From the NCBI GenBank assembly GCA_016703965.1, contig JADJBB010000021.1, forward strand, positions 1,922,001 through 1,986,000: a DNA stretch of 64,000 nt, read 5' to 3'. Under the pieces are notes generated by a model. That model was not told the origin of the DNA, made no database searches, and worked only from the letters and a program-made list of their open reading frames with translations. Below are positions 8,530 through 15,744 of this stretch, piece after piece. Source of the DNA: Acidobacteriota bacterium (GTDB lineage: Bacteria > Acidobacteriota > Blastocatellia > Pyrinomonadales > Pyrinomonadaceae). Each line of letters begins with the position of its first letter. The first letter of the stretch is position 1. A program made the translations under genes and the position numbers.

Positions 8530-8978
8530 TTTTGGTACGGAAACCCCTTTATTATGGTATAGGCTCGATATAATTGTTCCAACACTAGCACACGAGCCAT
8601 CTCATGCGTAAAAGTGAGAAACGATAACGATAGCATGGTGTCGGCTCTAGCCGCAACTTCGGAGGATGCTCCGTCGGCCCCGCCGATGACGAACGAGATC
8701 TCTTTCGTTCCCGTGTTCTGCCATTTTTCAACTTCCTTTGCCAGTTCGTGCGAAGAGATCTTACGGCCCAAAACATCGAGAAGACAGACAAAGGAGCTTT
8801 GATTCAATTTTTCGAGAATGCGTTTGCCTTCTATTTCTTTTGTTTCGTGAGGGGCCGAATCGCGGATCTCAACCACTTCGCATTTTACGAAATGCGAAAG
8901 TCGCAGCAGATACTCGTCCTGTAGCGACCGATAATTTTTATCCTTGGTTTTGCCGATCCAAACGAAGCGAAATTTCAT
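8526..8978 (-). CDS. rlmH: 23S rRNA pseudouridine-1915 N3-methyltransferase RlmH
   Basis: 150 residues, the family's usual length. It is a SPOUT methyltransferase that methylates pseudouridine 1915 in helix 69 of 23S rRNA. FRFVWIGKTKDKNY opens the protein. The trefoil-knot SAM site is FVIGGADGASSEVAARAD, followed by LSLSFLTFTHEMARVLVLEQLYRAYTIIKGFPYQK, the C-terminal knot with its conserved H, R and Y residues and terminal YHK-like YQK. It precedes the DksA-like and comF-like genes. A cgcaaag-type repeat separates it from rsfS. Confidence 0.96.
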   Translation of the reverse strand: MKFRFVWIGKTKDKNYRSLQDEYLLRLSHFVKCEVVEIRDSAPHETKEIEGKRILEKLNQSSFVCLLDVLGRKISSHELAKEVEKWQNTGTKEISFVIGGADGASSEVAARADTMLSLSFLTFTHEMARVLVLEQLYRAYTIIKGFPYQK

Positions 8979-8986
8979 CTGATTGT

Positions 8987-9100
8987 TTTAACGCAAAGAC
9001 GCTAAGCCGCAAAGTCGCAAAGGTTTTTAGACTATTATCGATGGGCCAAATTCCTTAATTTCTTACTTTGCGTCTCTGCTCCTTTGCGACTTTGCGTTAA
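8987..9100. repeat. Imperfect inverted repeat of the cgcaaag type
   Basis: The left part (8987-9026) is a chain of CGCAAAG-like units on the plus strand, and the right part (9064-9100) is its imperfect reverse complement, ending in TTTGCGTTAA. The two can fold into a long interrupted hairpin between rlmH and rsfS. The stop codon of rsfS (9097-9099) lies within the right arm. Related strings occur at 19083-19180 and, more diverged, at 39250-39335. Confidence 0.7.
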
Positions 9101-9525
9101 ATATCTTCAGGTATTTCAACCTTACGAGCATCCAGCCAAAGTCGGGCGAGGTCGTAGAACTCTCGCGATTCGCCGTTGAAGACGTGCACGACAAAGTCGC
9201 CGTAGTCGAGCAGGACCCAATCGGCGGAATTGTAACCTTCGATGCGAACGGGCCGCGAGCCTAGTTCGGCTTTGAGCTTTTCGTTGATGTCATCGGCGAT
9301 CGCCTGAACCTGACGCTGATTGGTACCGCTCGCGATGACGAAAAACTCAGTAAAACTCGTGATGCCTCGCAGGTCGAGTGCAACGATGTCGAATGCCTTT
9401 TTGTCGGCCGCACAGCGGATGGCGAGTTGGACTTCAGGGTCGAGTTCGGCGAACGGTGTGGGTTTCTCTGCAATTTCGATCTTGACCGCTTCACGCTGAA
9501 GCGATCGTTCTTGTGTTTCTTCCAT
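9097..9525 (-). CDS. rsfS: Ribosomal silencing factor RsfS
   Basis: 142 residues. The core from about residue 30 (AIRCAADKKAFDIVALDLRGITSFTEFFVIASGTNQRQVQAIADDI) and EGYNSADWVLLDYGDFVVHVFNGESREFYDLARLW are the conserved RsfS/Iojap motifs. RsfS binds ribosomal protein L14 on the large subunit and blocks subunit joining in starvation. It overlaps nadD by one base, the usual rsfS-nadD pairing. The last residues and the stop are encoded in a dispersed repeat, so the C-terminal tail may be strain-specific. Confidence 0.95.
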   Translation of the reverse strand: MEETQERSLQREAVKIEIAEKPTPFAELDPEVQLAIRCAADKKAFDIVALDLRGITSFTEFFVIASGTNQRQVQAIADDINEKLKAELGSRPVRIEGYNSADWVLLDYGDFVVHVFNGESREFYDLARLWLDARKVEIPEDI

Positions 9526-10214
9526 TAGCTATAAATCTGATATTTTTCTATGTATATTGCAACCTCGCCGGGAACATCTTGCCGCCACGTCGGGTCGCCG
9601 TTTCTTATTTTCTTGCGGATCTCGGTCGCGGAAATGTTTTGATTTACCGCATCCGTAATGAAAATTGATTTCGGACTGCGGATCGCGGATTGCGGATTTA
9701 AATCTTTTTTCCGTTTCTCCTCGGCCGTCTGCCGAAGGTCGACAATTCGCTGCCGAATCTCGTCCGTTACATGGTTGAACGAGATGTCATACCCCGGACG
9801 ATTCACGACGATGTGATTCGATAGCGTCAGTACCTTTTCCCATTCGCGCCAGGTCTTAATGTCCATCCACGAATCGGCGCCCATTACGAAAAATATCTCG
9901 TCGCTGGGCTGCTCGGCGTTCAACCTTGTCAAAGTTTCAACCGAATACGGCCGCTCCGGCATCTCGATCTCCATCTTGGATACAGAAATATGCGGAGCAT
10001 CCGCCGTTATCAAACAAAGCATCGCGTATCGATCATACGCTGAGGTCGGTTTCAGCCGCACCTTGTGCGGAGCGTGAAACGCCGGGATGAAAACAAACTC
10101 ATCGAGCCCAAACTGCTGAACCAACGCATTCGCTATCGCTAGATGGCCTTTGTGCGGCGGATCGAAGCTGCCGCCGTAGACCGCGATCCTTTTAGTTTTC
10201 AAACCAATATTCAT
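9525..10214 (-). CDS. nadD: Nicotinate-nucleotide adenylyltransferase NadD
   Basis: 229 residues. It makes deamido-NAD from nicotinate mononucleotide and ATP. The nucleotidyltransferase signature GGSFDPPHKGHLAIA (about 15-29) supplies the HxGH motif. FVMGADSWMDIKTWREWE follows, and ISATEIRKKIRNG near the C-terminus is the family's ISSTxxR motif. A stretch around residues 165-185 (EEKRKKDLNPQSAIRSPKSIF) is longer and more polar than usual and reads like translated repeat DNA. The gene is coupled to rsfS and follows obg by nine bases, forming an obg-nadD-rsfS transcript. Confidence 0.95.
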   Translation of the reverse strand: MNIGLKTKRIAVYGGSFDPPHKGHLAIANALVQQFGLDEFVFIPAFHAPHKVRLKPTSAYDRYAMLCLITADAPHISVSKMEIEMPERPYSVETLTRLNAEQPSDEIFFVMGADSWMDIKTWREWEKVLTLSNHIVVNRPGYDISFNHVTDEIRQRIVDLRQTAEEKRKKDLNPQSAIRSPKSIFITDAVNQNISATEIRKKIRNGDPTWRQDVPGEVAIYIEKYQIYS

Positions 10215-10223
10215 CGGCCAGGA

Positions 10224-11291
10224 TTACGGATTAACGTATGATGCACCGCTGCTTTCGCGGGCCGCTGCTGCCGCTCTTTCGGCTTCTGCCTCGTTCTCGG
10301 CATCCAATGCGGCGGATAGATGATTGACAAGCTCTTTTACACCGATGTTAGTCACGGCAGATATAGCGAAGAATGGCTTTTTATCTTTTTTCGCACGCTT
10401 CTTTAGAGCTTCTAGCCTTTCCGGTTCGTCGAGCGAGTCGATCTTGGTTGCGACGACGATCTGCGGCCTTGCCCCGAGGTTGGAGTCGTATTTCGTCAAT
10501 TCCTGATTGATGATCTTGTAATCCGACAGCGGATCGCGGCCCGAAAGGGACGAGACGTCAACCAGATGCAGGATAAGCTTCGTCCGCTCGACGTGGCGTA
10601 AGAATCGATGTCCGAGCCCCGCACCGTCTGCCGCACCCTCGATAAGGCCCGGAATATCGGCAACGACGAACGTGCGAAAATCGCCCATATCGACAACGCC
10701 GAGATTGGGTTCAAGCGTGGTGAATGGATAATCCGCGATCTTCGGCTTTGCTGCCGAGATCACGCTGATGAGCGTCGATTTGCCGGCGTTTGGAAATCCG
10801 ACGAGACCGACATCGGCGATCAGCTTTAGTTCGAGCTGCAGCTCACGTTCCTGACCCGGACGGCCTGTGTAGTGATATTTAGGAGCACGCTGCGTTGGCG
10901 TGGCAAAGTGTGAATTGCCCCAACCGCCTTTGCCGCCTTTGGCCGCACGGTAGCGCTGGCCAGCTTCTGTAAAATCGAACAAGAGTTCGTTCGTCTCTGG
11001 ATCAAAAACCTGTGTGCCGACCGGAACTTTGACGATCGCGTCGACGCCATCTTTACCTGAGCGGTTGGAGCCTTCCCCATGATGTCCGCGTTCGGCTTTG
11101 TGTTCCGGATTGTAACGCAGATGAAGGAGCGTATTCAAACCTTCGGTCGCCTCCATCCAAACGCTCCCGCCGACACCGCCGTCGCCGCCTGAAGGCCCTC
11201 CGCGGGGTACGAATTTTTCGCGGCGAAATGCCGTCACGCCGTCACCGCCGTTACCTGCCTTGATCCTTATTTTTACCCGGTCGAGAAACAT
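10224..11291 (-). CDS. obg: GTPase Obg/CgtA
   Basis: 355 residues. The glycine-rich OBG domain (FLDRVKIRIKAGNGGDGVTAFRREKFVPRGGPSGGDGG, about 2-160) precedes a GTPase domain with G1 GFPNAGKST, G3 DIPGLIEGA, G4 TKID and G5 SAV. Obg binds the 50S subunit and links ribosome assembly with stringent control. A short acidic, Ala-rich tail (ENEAEAERAAAAARE) replaces the larger C-terminal domain found in some species. It is the first gene of the leftward obg-nadD-rsfS unit. rpmA and rplU, which often adjoin obg, are 3.6 kb away on the same strand. Confidence 0.96.
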   Translation of the reverse strand: MFLDRVKIRIKAGNGGDGVTAFRREKFVPRGGPSGGDGGVGGSVWMEATEGLNTLLHLRYNPEHKAERGHHGEGSNRSGKDGVDAIVKVPVGTQVFDPETNELLFDFTEAGQRYRAAKGGKGGWGNSHFATPTQRAPKYHYTGRPGQERELQLELKLIADVGLVGFPNAGKSTLISVISAAKPKIADYPFTTLEPNLGVVDMGDFRTFVVADIPGLIEGAADGAGLGHRFLRHVERTKLILHLVDVSSLSGRDPLSDYKIINQELTKYDSNLGARPQIVVATKIDSLDEPERLEALKKRAKKDKKPFFAISAVTNIGVKELVNHLSAALDAENEAEAERAAAAARESSGASYVNP

Positions 11292-11465
11292 AACTTTTTA
11301 TTATAGGCTTTTCGTTGGGCAAAGGGAATTCATTGCCAATCGCAGAGCACGATGTTCAGGGGGCTGAGTGGACGAACGGATCTCTTCGACTCCCCGTACT
11401 GGGGCGTTAATGTGGGAACGGATCCTCTACATTTTTCGCACATCGCACGAGATATTCGCTAGGGC

Positions 11466-11983
11466 CGCAAAAAACAAATGCGTTGCTTTGATCGCTCAAA
11501 ACAACGCATTTGTTATTCCTCTGTAGCTCACCGAAGTGTTCTAAAAGGTTGGCAGCTCTCGCATGTACACGTTCGAACTGCCGTATTTTGTATTCCGAAG
11601 TGATCCTGCGGGGAACCCTCTCCGGTCAGCACCCAAATTGATTGCTCGCTCTGTGACGCTCTCGCGTCGTGGTGCCGTTAGGTTTTTGTTGTGGTGGCTT
11701 TTCCTCCACCGCCGGTTACGTTCCCGGCAACGAGGCTCATCTTTCTCCGAAGAGAAGTGAGCGGCGTGGCTCTCATTAGTTGATCATTTCCAATGAGTGT
11801 TCCTCGTTTTTATCCGAGCAACTCAGATCGTTCCTTTCGTCGCGATCCTAGCAAGCCTTTCGGCTTCGGCTCCGAGCGTACCAGGCAGCGGCATTCCGCT
11901 CCTTCTGCCCTCGAGCGATCGCGTCACCGCGTCCGCTCCACCTCTCGGTGCCGGTCAAGTTACCCGTAAGTAATCTCGACTAT
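11466..11983 (-). ncRNA. Candidate large structured non-coding RNA, about 515 nt, unidentified
   Basis: No credible protein gene lies between obg and the lipoprotein gene at 12281, yet the minus strand holds a promoter, a terminator and dense hairpins. From about 11983 leftward it shows CACC-GAGA-GGTG (11950-11939), GAGCG/CGCTC enclosing CGCG-GTGA-CGCG (11938-11913), AAGCC-GAAA-GGCTT (11866-11853) and CTCATT/AATGAG (11797-11772). Further on come GCTCA/TGAGC enclosing TTCTC-TTCG-GAGAA (11762-11735), GCCGG/CCGGC (11728-11711), GGTGG/CCACC (11710-11693), GACGC-GAGA-GCGTC (11668-11655) and CAC-TTCG-GTG (11538-11529). Six hairpins end in GNRA or UUCG tetraloops, the mark of a folded RNA. I looked for RNase P RNA, tmRNA, SRP RNA and 6S RNA signatures and found none. 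A 32-codon frame lies inside (11776-11678). Identity unknown. Confidence 0.7.
11473..11514 (-). terminator. Intrinsic terminator of the candidate ncRNA
   Basis: A perfect 13-bp stem (AACAAATGCGTTG with CAACGCATTTGTT) and a 16-base loop are followed on the minus strand by TTTT, giving six consecutive Ts with the stem end. The plus strand has no T-run after the stem, so it serves leftward transcription. Confidence 0.85.
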
Positions 11984-11989
11984 GTAACC

Positions 11990-12017
11990 ATAGTACACCC
12001 GCTATTTTCAGTGTCAA
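11990..12017 (-). promoter_or_regulatory. Strong sigma-70 promoter of the candidate ncRNA
   Basis: On the minus strand a perfect TTGACA (12017-12012) and TACTAT (11995-11990) are 16 bases apart. Initiation would fall near 11983. There is no ribosome binding site with a long open frame downstream, so the promoter serves the structured RNA that ends at about 11466. Confidence 0.75.
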
Positions 12018-12060
12018 GTAGAAAATACTTTAACTTTTGCCCAATAAACACGGGCACTCT

Positions 12061-12115
12061 GTGCATATACTGTGGAAAACTCTGTGGGAAAGATGTGGAC
12101 AAAGATGTGCAAAAT
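12061..12115 (-). promoter_or_regulatory. Array of five phased DnaA-box-like 9-mers
   Basis: On the minus strand the 9-mers TTTTGCACA, TTGTCCACA, TTTCCCACA, TTTTCCACA and ATATGCACA begin at 12115, 12103, 12092, 12080 and 12069. They all face the same way with spacings of 12, 11, 12 and 11 bases. Two fit the relaxed DnaA box TTWTNCACA and one is the TTGTCCACA form of GC-rich bacteria. An AT-rich stretch (12003-12055) adjoins. The array lies 44-103 bases upstream of the -35 element of the ncRNA promoter. It may be a replication origin element or a DnaA-controlled promoter; dnaA is not in the window. Confidence 0.5.
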
Positions 12116-12280
12116 CCGGTAAGCGTAGATGCTGTTTAGTTTACCGATCGAGGCTGATCTGGGCCCGGTTTCGGCGGTGATTAAAAAAGAAAGAAAAATA
12201 TGTTATGCTTCGTGAAAAAAAAGTTGCCCAACCAGCGTTAGACCAAGAAAAAGGGATGGAATCCATGTCGTAGGGGAAAA

Positions 12281-12838
12281 ATGAAAAGAAATATTGCGAG
12301 TATTTTGGCGGTCGCGGCGATACTGGCTGCAGTCCTCGGCTGTGGCAAGAGTGAAGAAGAAAAAAAAGCGGATGCGGCGAAAGCTGACCGCGGTCCAAAG
12401 TTCTATAAGGCGAGGCTCGAGCTCGCAAAGAAACCGGCAAAGACAGTGCTTGTTCAGGAGCCGTTCATTAAGGGGACGGTCGTCGTGCTAACAACTACAG
12501 ACGGTTCGGAACCTGTTTATGCGCCATATCCGCCAATGGAGTTTAGGTCGTTCGAAGCGAACTCACCTGAGGAACTGGGAACCGTCGTGCTCGAGGAATG
12601 CAAGTCATTTCAAAAAGGCGTTTATCGAACCCAGGAAAATCCGCCACGCGAAGTTCCGGCGATGGCGATAGACTGCGACGTTTCGCTGATCGACCGTCAG
12701 GCGGGAGCTGTTTATTTTACGAAAAGATTCGAGGGCAAACTGAATGAGCAAGCCAGTATATCTCAGTCATCGAACACCGTTTACAAGGGGCCGAACGATG
12801 AGATCAACAAATGGCTCGGGGCCTTGCCTCGGAAATAG
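12281..12838 (+). CDS. Putative lipoprotein, 185 residues
   Basis: The N-terminus is a lipoprotein signal: KR, a hydrophobic stretch, and the lipobox LGC with Cys at residue 21, followed by a charged linker (GKSEEEKKADAAKADRG). The mature part has no recognised domain. It includes VLVQEPFIKGTVVVLTTTDGSEPVYAPYPPMEF and ends with DEINKWLGALPRK. An AGGGG element precedes the ATG. It is the first of three consecutive rightward genes for exported proteins of unknown function. It is likely anchored in the inner or outer membrane facing the periplasm. Confidence 0.8.
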   Translation: MKRNIASILAVAAILAAVLGCGKSEEEKKADAAKADRGPKFYKARLELAKKPAKTVLVQEPFIKGTVVVLTTTDGSEPVYAPYPPMEFRSFEANSPEELGTVVLEECKSFQKGVYRTQENPPREVPAMAIDCDVSLIDRQAGAVYFTKRFEGKLNEQASISQSSNTVYKGPNDEINKWLGALPRK

Positions 12839-12907
12839 ATCGAAACGAGAGGTCGGCAGTTAAGTGAAAAAAGACATCGCTGAGATACCAAGGAGACAGG
12901 AAAAAAT

Positions 12908-14266
12908 ATGAAAAAAGTATCGATATCTATATTTTTTATAGCCTTTTTAGCGTGGTCAGCCAGTGGGCAATTAATAAGGCTCCCGAGACTCGGCAAGCCG
13001 AATAATCAGCCCCAGCCAAACCAGCCGCAGCCGAATGATGCTCAACCCCAGAGCTCAAACGTCAGTTCACCGAACTCCTCACGCGGTGCGAAACGTCAGG
13101 ACGTCCTCGACGACGGTTTTACGTGGTTTGAAGCCGTGAACGGTGAGGCTCTCGGCGGGAACAACATTCCGTACAGCACCGGCTGGTATTTGAAGATGAA
13201 CCTTAAGGTGCTGGGAGAATATCCCAATCGATCAGCATTCAAGGTCGTAGTTTCGAAGGGCGGAAAGGCAATCGCCACGACAAGATGCGAAGCCGGCCGC
13301 TACAGTAATACCACGGGAGCCCTTGACGAGAGCTATATGAACACCGTCGAGTGCTGGCGTAAAGATACGGCGACCAAGGAGATCGGGGTCTTTGATGTTC
13401 AGGTATTTACTGTCAATGGTGATACTGACGCAGAGAATCTGGTTCGAACATATAAGATCGATGTCCGCACGGTGAACCGCGTGCGATCCGGGCGGGAGGC
13501 CGGTTTGGCTCCTCCGCAGTACTATATTAACCGCCATAACGAAGCTCCTGTGAGTTGGCTTCATATGCGGCCTCGCGAATACACCGGATATCTGGCACGA
13601 GACAGCCGGCCTGAGCGACTTGGGGCAAATCAGGTCGAGTTCTATTTTAGCCTTTCACCGTCCGAGGTGGGTAAGAACTTGCCGCACGGATATATGCGAT
13701 GTTCGGTGAACGGTAAACGGCTTACAATGCCAGGCCCAGAAGGATTTGCCGATCAGGCGCTCAGCAAACGCGAGATGTTTTACACGGTGACGCATAAGGA
13801 CAGGATCGCACCGAAATACCAGCGAGGAACTGAATATCAGGACGAGATCGGATTCCACATGGTTCGTCTGCTCGCTCCCCTGACGTGGGGGGAACGCCGC
13901 AGTCGCTGGGAAAATCGTCTGGCTCTCGATGACCTGCCGGGCAACTGGGAATGCAGCCTGATGAACAACGGCGAAGTGTGGCGAACCTGGCGATTCGTTG
14001 TCGCGAACGGAAAACCGCAAATGCATCCGGAACAAAACGGCAATATTAATCTTGGCTACAACTCATATCTTCTAGATATGGAAATTCCGGCGAGCGGCAG
14101 TGCACTGGATAAAAGATTGAACGGAGCATCGACCGGTTTATTCTACGGATTGCCCTGGACAACCCCGGAAGGTAAAGCGATGGCGGGCCGAGTTCCAAAG
14201 GTTGGCAATCCGTTTCCGGTCCCGTCAAATTCGCCGAACGCGGTGCAGCAATGGTGGGAAAAGTAG
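12908..14266 (+). CDS. Secreted protein of unknown function, 452 residues
   Basis: A signal peptide (KKVSISIFFIAFLAWSASG, residues 2-20) is followed by a Pro/Gln/Asn-rich linker (NNQPQPNQPQPNDAQPQSS, about 30-50). The large mature region has no family I recognise. Distinct parts are DVLDDGFTWFEAVNGEALGGNNIPYSTGWYL near residue 60, SWLHMRPREYTGYLARDSRPERL mid-way, and LLDMEIPASGSALDKRLNGASTGLFYGLPW near the end. AAGGAGACAGG precedes the ATG, so the start is firm. It follows the lipoprotein gene by 69 bases and may be co-transcribed. An envelope or surface role is likely but unproven. Confidence 0.8.
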   Translation: MKKVSISIFFIAFLAWSASGQLIRLPRLGKPNNQPQPNQPQPNDAQPQSSNVSSPNSSRGAKRQDVLDDGFTWFEAVNGEALGGNNIPYSTGWYLKMNLKVLGEYPNRSAFKVVVSKGGKAIATTRCEAGRYSNTTGALDESYMNTVECWRKDTATKEIGVFDVQVFTVNGDTDAENLVRTYKIDVRTVNRVRSGREAGLAPPQYYINRHNEAPVSWLHMRPREYTGYLARDSRPERLGANQVEFYFSLSPSEVGKNLPHGYMRCSVNGKRLTMPGPEGFADQALSKREMFYTVTHKDRIAPKYQRGTEYQDEIGFHMVRLLAPLTWGERRSRWENRLALDDLPGNWECSLMNNGEVWRTWRFVVANGKPQMHPEQNGNINLGYNSYLLDMEIPASGSALDKRLNGASTGLFYGLPWTTPEGKAMAGRVPKVGNPFPVPSNSPNAVQQWWEK

Positions 14267-14308
14267 GCGGTATAGTCTTAAGGTCACAGTGATAATGGAG
14301 GAATTTCG

Positions 14309-14833
14309 ATGATAGGAAAAAACAGCTTTCTTTCTCGTGCTACGGCTTTGGAAACAAACATTCCAGGGATGATATTTTTTCCAGCTCTTGTCACGGTATT
14401 CGTGGCGTCAGTCTTTGCGTTTCAACCGACGGCGGCAGTTTCCCGCGGCGAGGTGGGACCGACGGCGACACCGAGTCCGCGAAAGATCCGAAACATAGCG
14501 GTCGGTGATGTGAACGGGGACGGCATGGATCCGGGCGTCAGGTCCGCAGCTTCGTCACCGGCAGGAACCGATCGATCTCGCTCGATCAGGAAGAAGAACC
14601 AGGATATCGAGGTCGAGAACGATGAGACGCATCGGGCAGGTTCGCCCGAACGCAGATCAACTCCGCGGAAAACCCGAACGGAGACGGTCAACAATAATGA
14701 GTCGATAACGCGTTCTGTGGGAAGCTCCCGTTCGGGCCATGCGTCCGGGAACAAGCGTGTCCGAACATCGACTGGTAACAAGGCTCCTCGGACGAAAGTA
14801 AATCGGGGAAGGCCGGCGACAAAGAGAAAATAG
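14309..14833 (+). CDS. Hypothetical membrane-anchored or secreted basic protein
   Basis: 174 residues. A strong GGAGGA ribosome binding site supports the ATG. Residues about 20-42 (GMIFFPALVTVFVASVFAF) form a single hydrophobic segment, a signal anchor or uncleaved signal. The remainder is low-complexity and very basic, rich in Arg, Ser, Thr and Lys, ending RGRPATKRK. One element, IAVGDVNGDGMDPG, resembles a calcium-binding DxNxDG loop as in FG-GAP or dockerin-type repeats, but stands alone. It is followed by a strong shared terminator. Function unknown. Confidence 0.6.
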   Translation: MIGKNSFLSRATALETNIPGMIFFPALVTVFVASVFAFQPTAAVSRGEVGPTATPSPRKIRNIAVGDVNGDGMDPGVRSAASSPAGTDRSRSIRKKNQDIEVENDETHRAGSPERRSTPRKTRTETVNNNESITRSVGSSRSGHASGNKRVRTSTGNKAPRTKVNRGRPATKRK

Positions 14834-14865
14834 GGACGTGGAGCATAGGAAAAGGAGCAGAACGA

Positions 14866-14895
14866 AAAAGCACACGCCATACGGCGTGTGCTTTT
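14866..14895. terminator. Bidirectional terminator between the 14309 gene and rpmA
   Basis: A perfect 13-bp stem (AAAAGCACACGCC with GGCGTGTGCTTTT) has an ATAC loop. The stem's own A/T ends give a U-run on either strand, serving the rightward gene and leftward rpmA. Confidence 0.85.
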
Positions 14896-14916
14896 GACGT
14901 AATTAGAAGTACTGTT

Positions 14917-15216
14917 CTATGCTGCCGCTTCAGCTACGACCTTAGGCGCCAATTCAGGGGCACCTTCGGCGTAAACGCTGATGAACTTGCCTTTCTGGCC
15001 TTTGTTCTCGAATTTAACAAAACCTTCGATCAGCGAAAAGAGCGTGTCGTCTTTGCCCTTGCCGACGTTGTTGCCCGGCTTCCATTTGGTGCCGCGCTGA
15101 CGTGCAATGATGTTGCCGCCGAGAACGTGCTCGCCGCCGAATTTCTTGAGACCAAGCCGCTGTGCATTTGAATCGCGGCCGTTTCTGGATGAACCTACAC
15201 CTTTCTTATGTGCCAT
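14917..15216 (-). CDS. rpmA: 50S ribosomal protein L27
   Basis: 99 residues. It begins AHKKGVGSSRNGRDSNAQRLGLKKFGGEHVLGGNIIARQRG, the L27 N-terminus whose flexible start reaches the peptidyl-transferase centre. There is no cleaved N-terminal extension of the Firmicutes type. The C-terminus has an extra acidic, Ala-rich tail (EGAPELAPKVVAEAAA). It follows rplU on the same strand, the standard rplU-rpmA order, and shares a bidirectional terminator with the gene on its left. Confidence 0.97.
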   Translation of the reverse strand: MAHKKGVGSSRNGRDSNAQRLGLKKFGGEHVLGGNIIARQRGTKWKPGNNVGKGKDDTLFSLIEGFVKFENKGQKGKFISVYAEGAPELAPKVVAEAAA

Positions 15217-15283
15217 TTTATTTAGTGGACAGTGATCAGTGGACAGTGGACAGTAAAGATCCGCTTCCAGAGTCGACTATCGA

Positions 15284-15556
15284 TTAGTCTATTGTAATTT
15301 CTGTGAAACCTTGTCTGTGGCCTTGTTTGCGTTTGTACTGTTTACGGCGTTTCTTTTTGAAGACAATGATCTTGTCAGCTTTGCCGTGTTTGACGACGGT
15401 CGCCTTAACTGTACCGGCACCGAGAGCACCTTCAGCAAAAAGAGTGTCGATATCGACCTTCTTTCCTGCGTCGGCCGCGATCTTTGGTACACGAAGTGTC
15501 TGGCCGCTCTCGACCGCAAACTGCTTTCCGCCTGTTCTGATAATTGCGTAACTCAT
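15284..15556 (-). CDS. rplU: 50S ribosomal protein L21
   Basis: About 90 residues from ATG 15556 (SYAIIRTGGKQFAVESGQTLRV), the normal L21 start. The frame is open for 19 more codons upstream, but those residues do not belong to the family, and a GGGAG motif precedes 15556. KADKIIVFKKKRRKQYKRKQGHRQGFTEITI is the conserved basic C-terminus that binds 23S rRNA. It is the first gene of the rplU-rpmA transcript. The 67-base spacer before rpmA holds short direct repeats of a GTGGACAGT unit. Confidence 0.96.
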   Translation of the reverse strand: MSYAIIRTGGKQFAVESGQTLRVPKIAADAGKKVDIDTLFAEGALGAGTVKATVVKHGKADKIIVFKKKRRKQYKRKQGHRQGFTEITID

Positions 15557-15660
15557 TATAGTGTTAGCTCCCTGTCTGACTGTACGAATAAGCGCACAAG
15601 TCGAAAAACTCAAATTATAGGGAAAAGTTGGGTGCAGGTCAATTCGGAATTAGGAAAAGT

Positions 15661-15738
15661 AACCACGAAATTACACGAATTAGCACTAAACATGAAAATA
15701 CCGCTCATTTTCGTGATATTTCGTGTACTTTCGTGGTT
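15661..15738. repeat. 78-bp inverted repeat with 19-base arms
   Basis: The arms at 15661-15679 and 15720-15738 are reverse complements with one mismatch (AACCACGAAATTACACGAA type). The spacer is 40 bases. It sits between hpt and rplU, six bases after the hpt stop, and may act as a terminator or be a non-autonomous repeat. Confidence 0.7.
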
Positions 15739-15744
15739 CCAATC

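Noticed and set aside
11563..11760. Plus-strand 65-codon frame in the obg/lipoprotein gap
   Set aside because: No ribosome binding site, Arg/Ser-rich translation, and it lies antisense to the hairpin-rich candidate RNA.
11466..11983. RNase P RNA, tmRNA, SRP RNA or 6S RNA as the identity of the candidate RNA
   Set aside because: I found no GAGGAAAGUCC / ACAGAA core of RNase P, no tag peptide ending in ALAA or tRNA-like end of tmRNA, and no SRP apical domain motif. GTTCGAA at 11577-11571 looks like a T-loop but lacks the paired stem.
15220..15260. Short direct repeats of GTGGACAGT between rplU and rpmA
   Set aside because: Only a few units without regular spacing; too short to call a CRISPR or iteron array.
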